Numbered from the stretch's first letter, positions 42,844 to 52,242 are shown. The stretch is DNA of 64,000 bases from JAFGCY01 sp964609245 (GCA_964609245.1 CAZSSB010000001.1:90099-154098), one strand, 5' to 3'. Notes: a model not told the origin generated them from the sequence alone. A program made the numbers and translations.

Positions 42844-44052
42844 ATGGAGGCAGTCAAAACCATGTTCTCACACCGGATCGCGCAGCGCATGTCCGGTTGT
42901 GGCACCGAGGGCGCATTCGTGGTGCTGGCCGAAGCCAAGCAACTGGAGGCCCAGGGCCGAGACATCGTTCACCTGCAGATCGGCGAGCCGGACTTCGACA
43001 CCGCGCCGAACATCATCGAGCGTGCCAAGCAGGCGCTGGATCAAGGCTTCACCCACTACACGCCATCGGCGGGACTGTGGGAGATGCGCGAGCGCTACGC
43101 GGAGTACGTCTGCCGGCGCTACGGGGTCAGCGGGATCACCGGGCGCAACATCGTGATCACGCCGGGCGCCAAGCCCATCTGCTTTCTGGTGGGCGTCGCG
43201 CTGATCGATCCCGGTGACGAGGTCATCATCTTCGATCCCACCTATCCGGCGTATGAGAACGCCGCCCACCTGATGGGCGGCGTGGTGAAGCGGTTACCGC
43301 TGACGGAGGAATCAGGCTTCCGCTTCGACCACGACCAGCTGGCCAGCTTGGTGACTGACAAGACCAAGCTGTTCTACATGAACACTCCCCAGAACCCGAC
43401 CGGCGGCGTATTGACGATGGAGGATCTCGAGTTCATCGCCGAACTGGCCCGCCGACGCAACTTCTACGTCTTCAGCGACGAGATCTACAACCGGCTGGTC
43501 TACGACGGCGAGCATGCCAGCATCCTGCACGTCCCGGATTTCCTGGAGCAGACGATCATGCTCGACGGTCATTCCAAGACCTACGCCATGACAGGCTGGC
43601 GGCTGGGATTCTCGATCAGCAGCGAGCAGGTCGTCGACCACATGACGGTGCTGATGACCAACGCCAACAGCTGCACCGCGGCCTTCACCCAGGTCGCCGG
43701 CGCGGAGGCGCTGCTGGGCGATCAAAGCAGCGTCGATGAGATGGTGGCGCGGTTCAAGATGCGGCGCAACCTGATCGTCGACGGCCTGAACTCGATTCCC
43801 GGCGTGACCTGCACGCTGCCTGCCGGTGCGTTCTACGCCTATCCCAATGTCAAGGAATTCACGGAGAAGCAGGGCCGGACCGCCCGCGAGTTGCAGCACA
43901 TCCTGCTGCACGAGTACGGCGTGGCCTGCCTGGACGGTACGTGCTTCGGACCGGGCGGCGAAGGCTACCTGCGCTTCAGCTACGCCAACAGCAAGGAGAA
44001 CATCGAGAAGGGCCTGGAGCGGCTGCGGGACGCGTTCAGCCATCTGGGATAG
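42844..44052 (+). CDS. class I/II aminotransferase (aspartate aminotransferase family)
   Basis: The 402-residue PLP enzyme has LQIGEPDFDTAPNIIERA, YTPSAGLWEMRERYAEYV, the NPTGG motif, DEIYNRLVY, and the Schiff-base Lys245 in DGHSKTYAMTGWRLGF. The C-terminal GYLRFSYANSKENIEKGLER carries the substrate Arg. It probably transaminates Asp, Ala or a related amino acid in the cytoplasm; substrate cannot be fixed from sequence. ATG at 42844 follows AGGAGG, and the longer frame upstream is antisense to purM and rejected. It is divergent from purM. Confidence 0.92.
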   Translation: MEAVKTMFSHRIAQRMSGCGTEGAFVVLAEAKQLEAQGRDIVHLQIGEPDFDTAPNIIERAKQALDQGFTHYTPSAGLWEMRERYAEYVCRRYGVSGITGRNIVITPGAKPICFLVGVALIDPGDEVIIFDPTYPAYENAAHLMGGVVKRLPLTEESGFRFDHDQLASLVTDKTKLFYMNTPQNPTGGVLTMEDLEFIAELARRRNFYVFSDEIYNRLVYDGEHASILHVPDFLEQTIMLDGHSKTYAMTGWRLGFSISSEQVVDHMTVLMTNANSCTAAFTQVAGAEALLGDQSSVDEMVARFKMRRNLIVDGLNSIPGVTCTLPAGAFYAYPNVKEFTEKQGRTARELQHILLHEYGVACLDGTCFGPGGEGYLRFSYANSKENIEKGLERLRDAFSHLG

Positions 44053-44143
44053 CCAGCCACCGCCCGGCCTTGCACCGATACCGGCCGAGCGATGAAGGTG
44101 CGGCAAACGCACGGTATATAGTAGTGGCAACAGAGGAGTGCAT

Positions 44144-44491
44144 ATGAGGAGCGTATTCGCGGCACTGATGCTGGTGGTATTCGTGGCAGTCAGCGTAGTC
44201 GGCTGCTTCGATCCCGAGCCATCCGAGGTTTCGATCATCGCGACCATGAATGGTGAGCCGCAGGGCGTCACGGTCCAGGTCTTCAACAGCAAGGGCCTGC
44301 AGATCCAGGAGGTCTCCACCGACTGGAACGGCATCGGTTACATCTCGCAGCTGGCGCCGGGTACTTACACCTTGAAGTTCCTGGACAAGTCGGGTGGGCT
44401 GTATCCGGCGGAGCGGACGATCAACCTCAGGCCCGGTGAGTCGCTGCCGTGCGTGGTAGAGCTGTCCGAGACCCCGTCGACCGCCGAATAA
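44144..44491 (+). CDS. small carboxypeptidase-regulatory-like lipoprotein 2
   Basis: The 115-residue precursor has lipobox VVGC (Cys21), then one beta-sandwich of the carboxypeptidase-regulatory type (VTVQVFNSKGLQIQEVSTDW, YISQLAPGTYTLKFLD, RTINLRPGESLPCVVEL). ATG at 44144 follows GAGGAG. Its layout is like the small lipoprotein near 41.3 kb, with low sequence identity. It lies about 90 bases after the aminotransferase gene, with possible co-transcription. Confidence 0.75.
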   Translation: MRSVFAALMLVVFVAVSVVGCFDPEPSEVSIIATMNGEPQGVTVQVFNSKGLQIQEVSTDWNGIGYISQLAPGTYTLKFLDKSGGLYPAERTINLRPGESLPCVVELSETPSTAE

Positions 44492-44538
44492 GCACCGCTC
44501 GTCCGCGGGCGGAGTGACTGCGACGATATGAACCCAAG

Positions 44539-45768
44539 CTAGGCTTCGTGCCGCAGCGCGGCGATCGGGTCCTGCCGCGCGGCCCGCAGCGCCGGGTAGG
44601 CGCCGAACAGGATGCCCGTACCCAGGCCGAATGCCACGGCCGACAGCACGGTCGCCAGGCTGACGTACGGCTCCCACTCGGCGTAGGAGCAGTACAGATG
44701 CACGCCGAGGATTCCCACCGCGATGCCCAGCAGCGCGCCGAGCAGCGCCTGCGCGGTGGCCTCCAGCAGAAACTGCAGCACAATCCCGCTGGCCGGGGCG
44801 CCCACCGCCCGCCGCACCCCGATCTCCTGGCGCCGCTGCATCACGCGGATCAGCATCACGTTCATGATGCCCAGCCCGGCGACCAGCAGGGCGATGCTGG
44901 CGATGCCGGTCAACACGGCCCGGAAGATGCCCAGCGTCGATGACAGCAGATCGCGGGCTTCCTTGATGGTGAAGACGCTGAAGGTCTCGTCCAGGATCTC
45001 GTCCGGCGTCAGCAGCGTGGCGAGTTGGCGGCGGACGGCAGCCACCGCCTGCTGCTCGCTGACGTCGTTGCGGTAGCGCGCGAACATACCATGGACACCG
45101 GGGAACTCGAACAGCTCCTGGGCGGTACTCAAGGGGATGAAGACGCGGTCGTCGATGTCCTCCAGCCCGATGCGGCCCTTGGGCTCCATCACGCCGACGA
45201 CGGTGAACTGCTCGCCGCGGATGACCAGGCTCTGGCCCAGCGGGTCGTCATCGCCGAACAACTCGCGGCGCAGCGTCTCACCGGGGCAGACCACCCGGGC
45301 CCGCTCCTGCACGTCCTGCTCCGTCAGCCAGCGGCCCTCCTGCACTTCCTGGCCGCGCAGGATGCTGAAGGCGGCGCTGACGCCCTGGACGGTGGTGAAG
45401 CTGCGCTGCTCGCCTCGCTCGACGTGCGCCGGCATCAGCATCGCGGCGGCCACCGCCTCGATCTCCTCCGCCGCGGCGACGACCCGGCGGGCGTCGTCCG
45501 GCACGTGGGCCGACATCTGGGACATGTTGATGCCGCCGAGGGGGCCCTGCTGGACGTCGATGTAGGGCGTGACGATCAGCAGGTTGGCGCCGAAGTCCCC
45601 GATCAGACCCAGCGTCTGGCGGCGGCCGAGGTCCGTGATGCTGATCAGCAGGATGATGTTGGCCACGCCGATCGTGACGCCCAGCACCGCCAGCGCGCTC
45701 TGCATCCCGAAGCGCGCCAGCTGGCGCAGCGCGTAGCCGGCGAAATAGGTCAGCACCACGCCCATCAT
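44539..45768 (-). CDS. MacB/FtsX-type ABC permease
   Basis: The 409-residue membrane protein has one N-terminal helix (LAVLGVTIGVANIILLISIT), a large MacB-type periplasmic domain (about 60-265, with FSILRGQEVQEGRWLTEQD and GLEDIDDRVFIPLSTAQ) and three C-terminal helices (GIASIALLVAGLGIMNVMLI, LLEATAQALLGALLGIAVGI, LSAVAFGLGTGILFGAYPAL). The conserved GVRRAVGAP and ending PIAALRHEA are typical. Such permeases work as mechanotransmission exporters with a LolD/MacB ATPase. No ATPase or adaptor gene is adjacent, so it is an orphan here. Confidence 0.88.
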   Translation of the reverse strand: MMGVVLTYFAGYALRQLARFGMQSALAVLGVTIGVANIILLISITDLGRRQTLGLIGDFGANLLIVTPYIDVQQGPLGGINMSQMSAHVPDDARRVVAAAEEIEAVAAAMLMPAHVERGEQRSFTTVQGVSAAFSILRGQEVQEGRWLTEQDVQERARVVCPGETLRRELFGDDDPLGQSLVIRGEQFTVVGVMEPKGRIGLEDIDDRVFIPLSTAQELFEFPGVHGMFARYRNDVSEQQAVAAVRRQLATLLTPDEILDETFSVFTIKEARDLLSSTLGIFRAVLTGIASIALLVAGLGIMNVMLIRVMQRRQEIGVRRAVGAPASGIVLQFLLEATAQALLGALLGIAVGILGVHLYCSYAEWEPYVSLATVLSAVAFGLGTGILFGAYPALRAARQDPIAALRHEA

Positions 45769-45883
45769 ACCGCTGCCACCGCGGCACGCTGTGCTTGTCG
45801 GGCAGCGCTCTGTATAATCATGGTGAGCTGTAGGGAGCTTCGCTAGATGTTGACACTACCGGAGTTAGGGGCGGCGTAAGGCA

Positions 45884-46492
45884 GTGAAACCACGCTATGA
45901 TCCGCGAGTATTCCTGGCACTGACTCTGTCTCGCACGGCCCAGGAACGAATGGCCCAGGTCCAGGAGGGCATCGGCCAGTATCTGGCCAACTGGCACTCG
46001 ATCCCCTCGATCAACTTCCACGTCACGCTGCGGTTCTTCGGCGAGATACCGGAGAGCCGCATTGAGGAGATCAACGCCGACTGCCGCAGGCTGGTCCGGG
46101 CGTTCGAGCCGCTGACGCTGCACTGGAACACCGTCGACTACTTCGGCCGGCCCCAGGCGGCGCGCGTGCTGTTCATCGGTGCCGAGGAATCCGCGGAACT
46201 AAAGCAGATGGTCGCGGCGATCATGAAGCAGTTCCCCGGCGAGGACCAGCGCAAGCGCTTCCGCGGTCACGTCACGCTGGCCAAGGCGCGCAAGCACATG
46301 GAGCCGGGGCTGGCGCGGATGAACGCCAACATGCTGCGCCGGCTGCGCGAACTGGGCCGGATCGGCCCCGACCCGATCGAGGTGGACCTGACCACCGTCC
46401 ATCGCGAGATCGTACTGATGGAGACCATCTGGGTCGGCCGCGCCGTGGAATACGAGGTCCGCGAGCGCTACCCGCTGGCCAAGGGAGGCTGA
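45884..46492 (+). CDS. thpR: RNA 2',3'-cyclic phosphodiesterase (2H family)
   Basis: The 202-residue protein has the two H-x-T-x motifs of 2H phosphoesterases: His46/Thr48 in FHVTLRFFGE and His129/Thr131 in GHVTLAKAR. It is expected to open 2',3'-cyclic phosphates, and the family also has 2'-5' RNA ligase activity in vitro. GTG at 45884 gives the normal family N-terminus (KPRYDPRVFLALTLS). It lies between two minus-strand genes. Cytoplasmic. Confidence 0.9.
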   Translation: MKPRYDPRVFLALTLSRTAQERMAQVQEGIGQYLANWHSIPSINFHVTLRFFGEIPESRIEEINADCRRLVRAFEPLTLHWNTVDYFGRPQAARVLFIGAEESAELKQMVAAIMKQFPGEDQRKRFRGHVTLAKARKHMEPGLARMNANMLRRLRELGRIGPDPIEVDLTTVHREIVLMETIWVGRAVEYEVRERYPLAKGG

Positions 46493-46521
46493 GGCGTCGG
46501 GCGCCGGGTCACGCCCCGCTG

Positions 46522-47706
46522 CTAGTTCTCGTAGTCGAATTCCTCGCCGCCGTCGATCGCGGCGTCCTCGACCGTCACCGGCACATAGACGCGCAGTTCG
46601 ATGCTGGTGCGCGCCTGGACCAGCAGCTTGCCGTCCGGCGCCAGGGAGAACTGCGCGCAGTCGGCGTCGATCGCGTGCTTGTCGCCGCTGAGGACGTCGA
46701 TCAGCCACAGCTGGTTGGTGATCCAGTCCGTGGTATTGCTGAGCAGCACCAGGCCGGGGCTGGACAGGGCCTGCACGGCGACCGGATGGGCACTGAGCGG
46801 AATCTGCCGCGGTCCGCTCTGGCCCGGGATCTCGGCTTCCAGGTAGTAGGGCAGGCCACCGCCGGTGGACGCCAGGCAACCGGCGCGTCCCCAGATGGCT
46901 TCGGCACCGCAGAGGATGTCATCGGGTCCGAGGGCGAAGGAGCACTCGCGCGCCTGCAGGTCGAAACTGGCCAGGCCGTGCCGCGTCTGGAACTGCCCGT
47001 CGTAGAGCTTGGCCGCCCCCCAGAAGCGCGGCGCGTCCAGCATTGCGCCGCCCCACCACAGCTCATCCACGAAGTTGATGTCCTCCGTGGTCAGCCGCCA
47101 GTGCTCCACGCCCGCCGCCAGGTCGATCATCAGCAGACTCACGTCGCTGCCGCCGTTGACCGCGTCGTGCACAAAGACCACGAAGCGATCATCGGGCGAA
47201 AACAGCGCGTGGCGGATCTGCATGCCGGCCGGCGGCTCGAAGCGCTTGATCCTGAAGTCAGGTCGGCCGGAGATGTCGATCAGCACCCACTCACGGTTGC
47301 CGCTGTCGGTGAACCAGTTGAAGAACAGGTAGTTCTTGCGCGGGCTGATTGTCCAGCTGAGCCGTCCGGCCAGCTCCGGGCCGCAGACGTACTGCCGCAT
47401 GAAGTTGGCGGAGATGAAGGGCTCCGGCAGTGAGGCGGTGGGGTAGGTGTGGCGGGACACTTCCGTGCCGTCGGGAGTCAGGGACAGCGTCAGGTAGTGC
47501 TCGCTGTCCAGCCAGGCGACGCCGGCGACCACGCCGTGGCTGGGGTAGATGCGTTCCGCCAGTTCGTAGCTGACGGTGGCCCAGGCCAGGCCGGGAAGCA
47601 GCACTGCGGCCAGCAGGAGCCCGGCGATGATTGTATGCGTGCTGCGGCGCGCGTCCTGGTGTCCCGTGACGGCCGGCTGGGATCGCAAGCGATTGGCCCA
47701 ATGCAC
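46522..47706 (-). CDS. secreted TolB-like propeller protein
   Basis: The 394-residue protein has an N-terminal membrane/signal segment (HTIIAGLLLAAVLLPGLAWA) after a 24-residue charged lead. The rest reads as a seven-bladed-type propeller (VAWLDSEHYLTLSLTPDGTE, LFSPDDRFVVFVHDAVNGG, QFSLAPDGKLLVQARTS), similar to TolB/WD40 proteins. The tail is acidic. It could bind a periplasmic partner. It lies downstream of acpP on the same strand with a 66-base gap. No enzyme motif is seen. Confidence 0.75.
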   Translation of the reverse strand: MHWANRLRSQPAVTGHQDARRSTHTIIAGLLLAAVLLPGLAWATVSYELAERIYPSHGVVAGVAWLDSEHYLTLSLTPDGTEVSRHTYPTASLPEPFISANFMRQYVCGPELAGRLSWTISPRKNYLFFNWFTDSGNREWVLIDISGRPDFRIKRFEPPAGMQIRHALFSPDDRFVVFVHDAVNGGSDVSLLMIDLAAGVEHWRLTTEDINFVDELWWGGAMLDAPRFWGAAKLYDGQFQTRHGLASFDLQARECSFALGPDDILCGAEAIWGRAGCLASTGGGLPYYLEAEIPGQSGPRQIPLSAHPVAVQALSSPGLVLLSNTTDWITNQLWLIDVLSGDKHAIDADCAQFSLAPDGKLLVQARTSIELRVYVPVTVEDAAIDGGEEFDYEN

Positions 47707-47772
47707 CAGCCAATTATAGTGGCCGCCGCCGCCGCGGGGGCGCAGCGGGTTCCCGAGGGCCGGACGAACTCG

Positions 47773-48006
47773 TTAGGCCTTGAGCTTGTCGATGACTGCG
47801 ACGACGTCGCCCACCGTCTTGAACTCGTCAGTATCCTCGTTGGAGAAGTCGACCTCGTACTTGTCCTCGATGACCATGACCAGGTCCGCCAGGTCGAGCG
47901 AGTCCGCGCCCAGGTCATCGATGAAGTTGGACTCGGTCTTGATATCGCCAGGATCCACCGAGAGTTTCTCGGCAATCATCTGCTGCAGTTCCTCGAATAC
48001 AGGCAT
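47773..48006 (-). CDS. acpP: acyl carrier protein
   Basis: The 77-residue protein has the phosphopantetheine site Ser36 in DDLGADSLDLADLVM and the typical acidic helices (VFEELQQMIAEKLSVD, VGDVVAVIDKLKA). It carries acyl chains in fatty-acid synthesis. It lies 29 bases after rpmF. rpmF is often followed by fatty-acid genes, but plsX and fabH/D/G are absent here, so the usual cluster is reduced to its two ends. Confidence 0.97.
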   Translation of the reverse strand: MPVFEELQQMIAEKLSVDPGDIKTESNFIDDLGADSLDLADLVMVIEDKYEVDFSNEDTDEFKTVGDVVAVIDKLKA

Positions 48007-48035
48007 CGCTGGCTCCCTCAGGTTATTCTGGCCGC

Positions 48036-48245
48036 CTATTCCTCTTCGGCCTTGGTGCGCTCGCGCTTGACGAACACCTGCCGGCCGGCGTAGAAACCGC
48101 AGCTGGGGCAGGCGAAGTGCGTGCGCTTGAGAGTTCCACAGCGCGGACAGCGGTTCAGCTCCGGCTTGCTGATCTGGCTCAGGAAATTAGCCGCGCGACG
48201 ACTGCGCGTCTTGCTCCGCCGCAGCTTGTATTTCGGAAGTGCCAT
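48036..48245 (-). CDS. rpmF: 50S ribosomal protein L32
   Basis: The 69-residue basic protein has the L32 start (ALPKYKLRRSKTRSRRA) and a zinc ribbon with Cys33/36 (CPRC) and Cys46/49 (CPSC), so it is the zinc-binding form. GAGGA precedes ATG. A consensus promoter lies 44-71 bases upstream. It heads an operon with acpP. Confidence 0.97.
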   Translation of the reverse strand: MALPKYKLRRSKTRSRRAANFLSQISKPELNRCPRCGTLKRTHFACPSCGFYAGRQVFVKRERTKAEEE

Positions 48246-48288
48246 TCCTCACCGCTTCTCCGCAAAGGTTCCTCTCACGGAATGTGGG

Positions 48289-48316
48289 ATTATAGCCACG
48301 GCGGCGCGCCTGTCAA
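48289..48316 (-). promoter_or_regulatory. consensus promoter of rpmF-acpP
   Basis: Perfect TTGACA (48311-48316) and TATAAT (48289-48294) on the minus strand with a 16-base spacer. This is the best sigma-70 promoter in the window. Confidence 0.85.
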
Positions 48317-48382
48317 CCACTGAGCCGGCACGCCTGTCCGGCGCCCACAACCAGGCATATCTATACCACAGCGGCCGCCGTT

Positions 48383-48411
48383 TTGTGCTGTGCGGCACAA
48401 TCGACTATAAT
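48383..48411 (+). promoter_or_regulatory. candidate promoter of the beta-barrel gene
   Basis: TTGTGC, 17 bases, then perfect TATAAT (48406-48411). The predicted start is near 48418, only about 9 bases before ATG, and no ribosome site is seen. The mRNA may be nearly leaderless. Confidence 0.45.
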
Positions 48412-48426
48412 CAACGGGACGTGGGG

Positions 48427-50235
48427 ATGCGCGTAAGCTTCAGCGTGCAGTGGATTTGCGCTGCCGGACTGCTGATGGCGGCGTGCCTTTGTGCCGCCGC
48501 CGCTATGGCCGCCGAGACGGTGGCGATCGAGGTGGAGCCGGCGGTTGAAGCCGTTGCCGCCCCGGATCCGGCGCCGACGGAGGCGGAGCCTGCCGAGGAC
48601 GCCGCCCCCAGCGAAGCCACCGAGATCTCGCTACTGGAACTCATCTCCTGGCGCCAGGTTGGCCCGCCGCCGCTCGCGGTGCAGCCGCCGAGCGAGGAGC
48701 ACACGACGGCCGCCTTGCTGCCCGCAGCCGATGACCACGTCGTCGGCGCCAGCCTCGAGGGCGAGACGGAGGAGTCCGTGCTCGAGCAGCTGTTCGACAA
48801 CCAGACCTACGAGGGTCTGCGGCGCCGGCAGTCGGGCCGGACTGATCCCGCCCCGGCGCTGCCCGCGCGCCGGCCGGCGGCCCGTGCGCCCCGGGCGGGC
48901 TGGCGGATCGACGGCAGCGTCACGTTGGCGCCGGGCTATGCGACCTACGCCGACGCGGACTACGTCGGCTTCGCGCTGCGCGAATCGCTGGACCTGCTCA
49001 GCGGCGACCGCTACGAGTTCTACCAGATCTACGAGACCGAGCACAGCTTCGTCAACGCCGGTCTGCTGACGCTGGGCGCCCGTCAGCGGCTCCGGGACGT
49101 GGCCTGGCGCGGCGACCTGCGGCTGAAGGAGGAGTTCCGGCTCTACCGCGACCGCGACGAGGGCGTCTACGACCGTCAGGAGGGGCTGTTCGAGCTGCGC
49201 TTCGATCCCGAGTGGCTGTGCGGCTGTCTCGAAGCGGACATCGGATACAAATACCGCATTCGGGTCTACGAGACGTTCTCGACGCGCAGCTACATCTACC
49301 AGGGCGGGCGGGCGGAGCTCAAGTATCAGCTGTCGCCGCGCGTGGCGACGCGGGTGCTGGGGCGCCTCGATGACTACAACTACAGCCAGGGCAGCACCCT
49401 GAGCAGCAACCGCCACGCCGTGGGCAACGAGTGGCAGTGGGAAGTCGTGGACGGCCTGCAGCTGAGCGCCGGCGCGGCGCGGGAGCGCAAGAACTATAAC
49501 CTGAGCAAGACGCGCACCTATGAGAAGCAGGGCTACGAGGTCGGCGCGGACTGGCGGATCGACGCGGACAGCAGCCTGCGAGTCAAGGGCAAGCTGGTCG
49601 ACTACGACCGCGAACTGCGGCCGGAGAGCAGCTACGAGGACGCCTCGCTGGAGGTGCGCTATCGCCGCAACCTCAGCGACCGGCTCGACGCCGAGCTGCG
49701 CCTGCGGGAGCGGCAGAAGGACTACGACCTGGGGACGGCAAGCGACCTCGACCAGCACAGCGTGGATCTGCGGATGAACTACAACCCGACCTGGGACTGG
49801 AACATCTACGCCGGGCTGGGGCGGACTCAGTACGATTACGTGAACGCGGCGCGGGCCTTCGAGCGCCGGGACGCCGGCGTCGGCGTCAGCTACTACATGA
49901 ATCGTTTCAGCGCCAGCGCGGACTACTTCCGTCGGGAGTACGTGTTCGACGCCGACGCGGACCGCGACTATGCGCGGGACGACCTCAACTGCTATCTGGA
50001 CTACCGTTTCGGTCCGCAGCGCTGGCGGGTATATTACGGGATCGGCATGCTTGGTCAGACCGATCCGGCGTCGGTAAATGAGTACAGCGAGACCCGGCTG
50101 GGTGCGGCCTGGGATTATGAACTCGACCCCTGTGTCGACCTCAGGCTGAGCTATGAGTACCACGTTCGCGACTACGACGCCTATGACGATATCGAGTATG
50201 GCCAGCTCGAGGCCAGGCTCGAATTCGAGCTGTAG
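48427..50235 (+). CDS. predicted outer-membrane beta-barrel protein
   Basis: The 602-residue protein has a signal peptide (WICAAGLLMAACLCAAAAMA), then a Pro/Glu-rich acidic stretch (about 35-100) and a 'plug-like' segment. The final 440 residues are alternating amphipathic beta strands rich in Tyr, Arg and Asp (YKYRIRVYETFSTRSYIYQG, SLRVKGKLVDYDRELRPESS, RRDAGVGVSYYMNRFSASAD) and end in L-E-F-E-L. This is a porin- or OMP-like barrel, and supports a diderm envelope. It heads a likely operon with the FecR/cohesin-like gene 33 bases downstream. Ligand unknown. Confidence 0.8.
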   Translation: MRVSFSVQWICAAGLLMAACLCAAAAMAAETVAIEVEPAVEAVAAPDPAPTEAEPAEDAAPSEATEISLLELISWRQVGPPPLAVQPPSEEHTTAALLPAADDHVVGASLEGETEESVLEQLFDNQTYEGLRRRQSGRTDPAPALPARRPAARAPRAGWRIDGSVTLAPGYATYADADYVGFALRESLDLLSGDRYEFYQIYETEHSFVNAGLLTLGARQRLRDVAWRGDLRLKEEFRLYRDRDEGVYDRQEGLFELRFDPEWLCGCLEADIGYKYRIRVYETFSTRSYIYQGGRAELKYQLSPRVATRVLGRLDDYNYSQGSTLSSNRHAVGNEWQWEVVDGLQLSAGAARERKNYNLSKTRTYEKQGYEVGADWRIDADSSLRVKGKLVDYDRELRPESSYEDASLEVRYRRNLSDRLDAELRLRERQKDYDLGTASDLDQHSVDLRMNYNPTWDWNIYAGLGRTQYDYVNAARAFERRDAGVGVSYYMNRFSASADYFRREYVFDADADRDYARDDLNCYLDYRFGPQRWRVYYGIGMLGQTDPASVNEYSETRLGAAWDYELDPCVDLRLSYEYHVRDYDAYDDIEYGQLEARLEFEL

Positions 50236-50268
50236 CCCGGGTCGGGGCCCCGCCTAGGAGGCGCTGAA

Positions 50269-52242
50269 ATGGTGAAGACAGGCAAGCGGTGTACTGCTGT
50301 TGCATCCCTGACGGTGTTGGCGGCGCTGTTGCTGCTGATTCCCGCCGCGGCCCAGGATGAGGACGCCTCGATCCTGCTGGCGCGGCTGCTGGGTACCGTC
50401 GAGGTCGCCCACGCCGACCTGACCGCCGCCGAGTGGATCGCCGCCGGCGTTGGGATGGAGATCGGCAGCGGCTGGCGGCTGCGTACCGGTGAGGCGTCCA
50501 AGGCGCAGTTGGTCTTTCCGCGCGACAACGTGGTGATTCTCAAGGAGAATTCCGTCCTCTACGTCGACAAACTGGACGCGGGAGGCGGGGCCGGCTTGCA
50601 GGCCAGCGCCGGCAGCCTGTTGGTTGACCTGGCCAATGCGCTGGCGCCCGGCTCGGACTTCGAGCTGGAGACCCCGACGGCGCTGGCGGTGGTCCGCGGC
50701 ACCAAATACGGTGCGGCTGACATTAGTGAGTACAACGTGACCTTCTACGGTTACAGCGGGCTCGTCGACATCTTCGACAGCGCGGGGCAGTTCCCGCCGG
50801 TGCAGCTGGGAGCGGGCTTTGCCGTTGACGTGGCGGCGGGCGAGGCGCCCGGCGAGCCCTACCTGCCCGGACCCGAGGCGCAGCAGTTCGTGGCGGATGC
50901 CGAGGACAGCGAGGGTTTCGAGGCGGTCGAGGAGCAGGCCGGGCTGCTGGCGGCGGAGCTCATGGCGATCCTGGGGCGGCTGGAGGAACTGGACGCTGTC
51001 CTGGCGGACTACGAGGATGAGTGGGCTCGCTACGAGCGCCGCGACCAGACCAGCCACCTGCTGTTCCTTTACGCCCAGGTGCTGAGCCTGCGCGACGAGG
51101 TGGATGCCGCCGCTGATGACTACGCGGCGGCGGTCGCGGATCAGGAGGAGCTGGCGGGCGAGCTGGGCGAGCAGATCGAAGCGTTGCTGGCCGATCTTTA
51201 CGCGCGCCTCGACGACCTGGCCAGCGAGGCCGAGCCGCTGATCGGTGATGAGGAGGAGCTGCTGGAGATGCTGCGCGGCGCAATCCCGCCGGGCGCGCCG
51301 GCGCTGGGGCTGCGCTGGAATCTGATCGATACCGACAACGACGGGGTTTCAGACCTTGACGAGCTGGCGCTGGGCACCGACCCGATGGTCAGCAACGACG
51401 ACGGGTTCTTCGACCTGATCGCGCCCGACGACGGCGAGGAGTTCGACTACCCGGAGACCGACCTGGTCACCTTCGAGTTCGAGCCGCTCGACAGCGAGAT
51501 CGTGCTCAGCTACGACCTGCGGCTCGAGGCCGACGGCGTGCAGTGGCAGCGCCGCGACGTGGACGCGGCCGAGGACGTTGATCTCAGCGTGCTGGTGGGG
51601 CCGGGCGGGGTCTTCGCCGACCTGCTGGCCGCCGCCGAGACGCTGGACATCGATTGGGTGGTGCTGGCCAATCTCGATGCCGACCGGCTGGTGGGCCGGG
51701 TGGCGGCTCAGGCACCAGCGGGTCCGCCCGCCGGGCCGGCCAGCGTGCCCAGCCAGCAGTGGACGGTGACCCTGAACGTGCCGCCGCCGGACCAGTTCGT
51801 CGTCATCGACCTGGTGCCCGCCGGGCCGGTGACGGTAGCCCCGGAAGACCGCGTGCGGGTGCGGGCGGAGATCGACGAGGTCACCGACCTCGGCGAGTGG
51901 GAGCTAACAATCGTCTACGACCCGTCGGTGCTGGAGTTCGATATCGGCCGCCGGCTGGGCCTGTTCGCGGGCGCCACGCTGTTCTTCGGCGACCAGCTGG
52001 GCGGCGTGCTGACCGTCAGCGGCAGCGTGCCGCGCGGCGCGCCGGCCGTCACCGGCACCGGTGAGCTGTTCGAACTGGAGTTCCTGGCGCTGGAGGAGGG
52101 CACCAGCACCGTCGAGATCACCGACGTGGCGCTGACCGACATCCTGGACCGCGAGATCGTGGCCGAGGGAGGCGAGACGGTGGACATCGACGTGCTTGCC
52201 AACGCCTTCGGCTCGACGACGGGCAGCTACTTCAAGGACTAG
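50269..52242 (+). CDS. secreted FecR-domain protein with a cohesin-like C-terminus
   Basis: The 657-residue protein has a signal peptide, then a FecR-type domain (about 35-180: GSGWRLRTGEASKAQLVF, FELETPTALAVVRGTKYGA). A helical coiled-coil region (210-345) and a thrombospondin-3-type calcium motif (DTDNDGVSDLDELALGTDP, about 352-370) follow. After a beta-rich part, residues 505-640 match the cohesin pattern: VAPEDRVRVRAEIDEVTDLG, WELTIVYDPSVLEFDIG, TGTGELFELEFLALEEGTST. ATG follows AGGAGG. It lies 27 bases before a CHASE2-cyclase gene. FecR proteins next to CHASE2 cyclases are a known pairing; the cohesin-like end is unusual. Confidence 0.85.
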   Translation: MVKTGKRCTAVASLTVLAALLLLIPAAAQDEDASILLARLLGTVEVAHADLTAAEWIAAGVGMEIGSGWRLRTGEASKAQLVFPRDNVVILKENSVLYVDKLDAGGGAGLQASAGSLLVDLANALAPGSDFELETPTALAVVRGTKYGAADISEYNVTFYGYSGLVDIFDSAGQFPPVQLGAGFAVDVAAGEAPGEPYLPGPEAQQFVADAEDSEGFEAVEEQAGLLAAELMAILGRLEELDAVLADYEDEWARYERRDQTSHLLFLYAQVLSLRDEVDAAADDYAAAVADQEELAGELGEQIEALLADLYARLDDLASEAEPLIGDEEELLEMLRGAIPPGAPALGLRWNLIDTDNDGVSDLDELALGTDPMVSNDDGFFDLIAPDDGEEFDYPETDLVTFEFEPLDSEIVLSYDLRLEADGVQWQRRDVDAAEDVDLSVLVGPGGVFADLLAAAETLDIDWVVLANLDADRLVGRVAAQAPAGPPAGPASVPSQQWTVTLNVPPPDQFVVIDLVPAGPVTVAPEDRVRVRAEIDEVTDLGEWELTIVYDPSVLEFDIGRRLGLFAGATLFFGDQLGGVLTVSGSVPRGAPAVTGTGELFELEFLALEEGTSTVEITDVALTDILDREIVAEGGETVDIDVLANAFGSTTGSYFKD

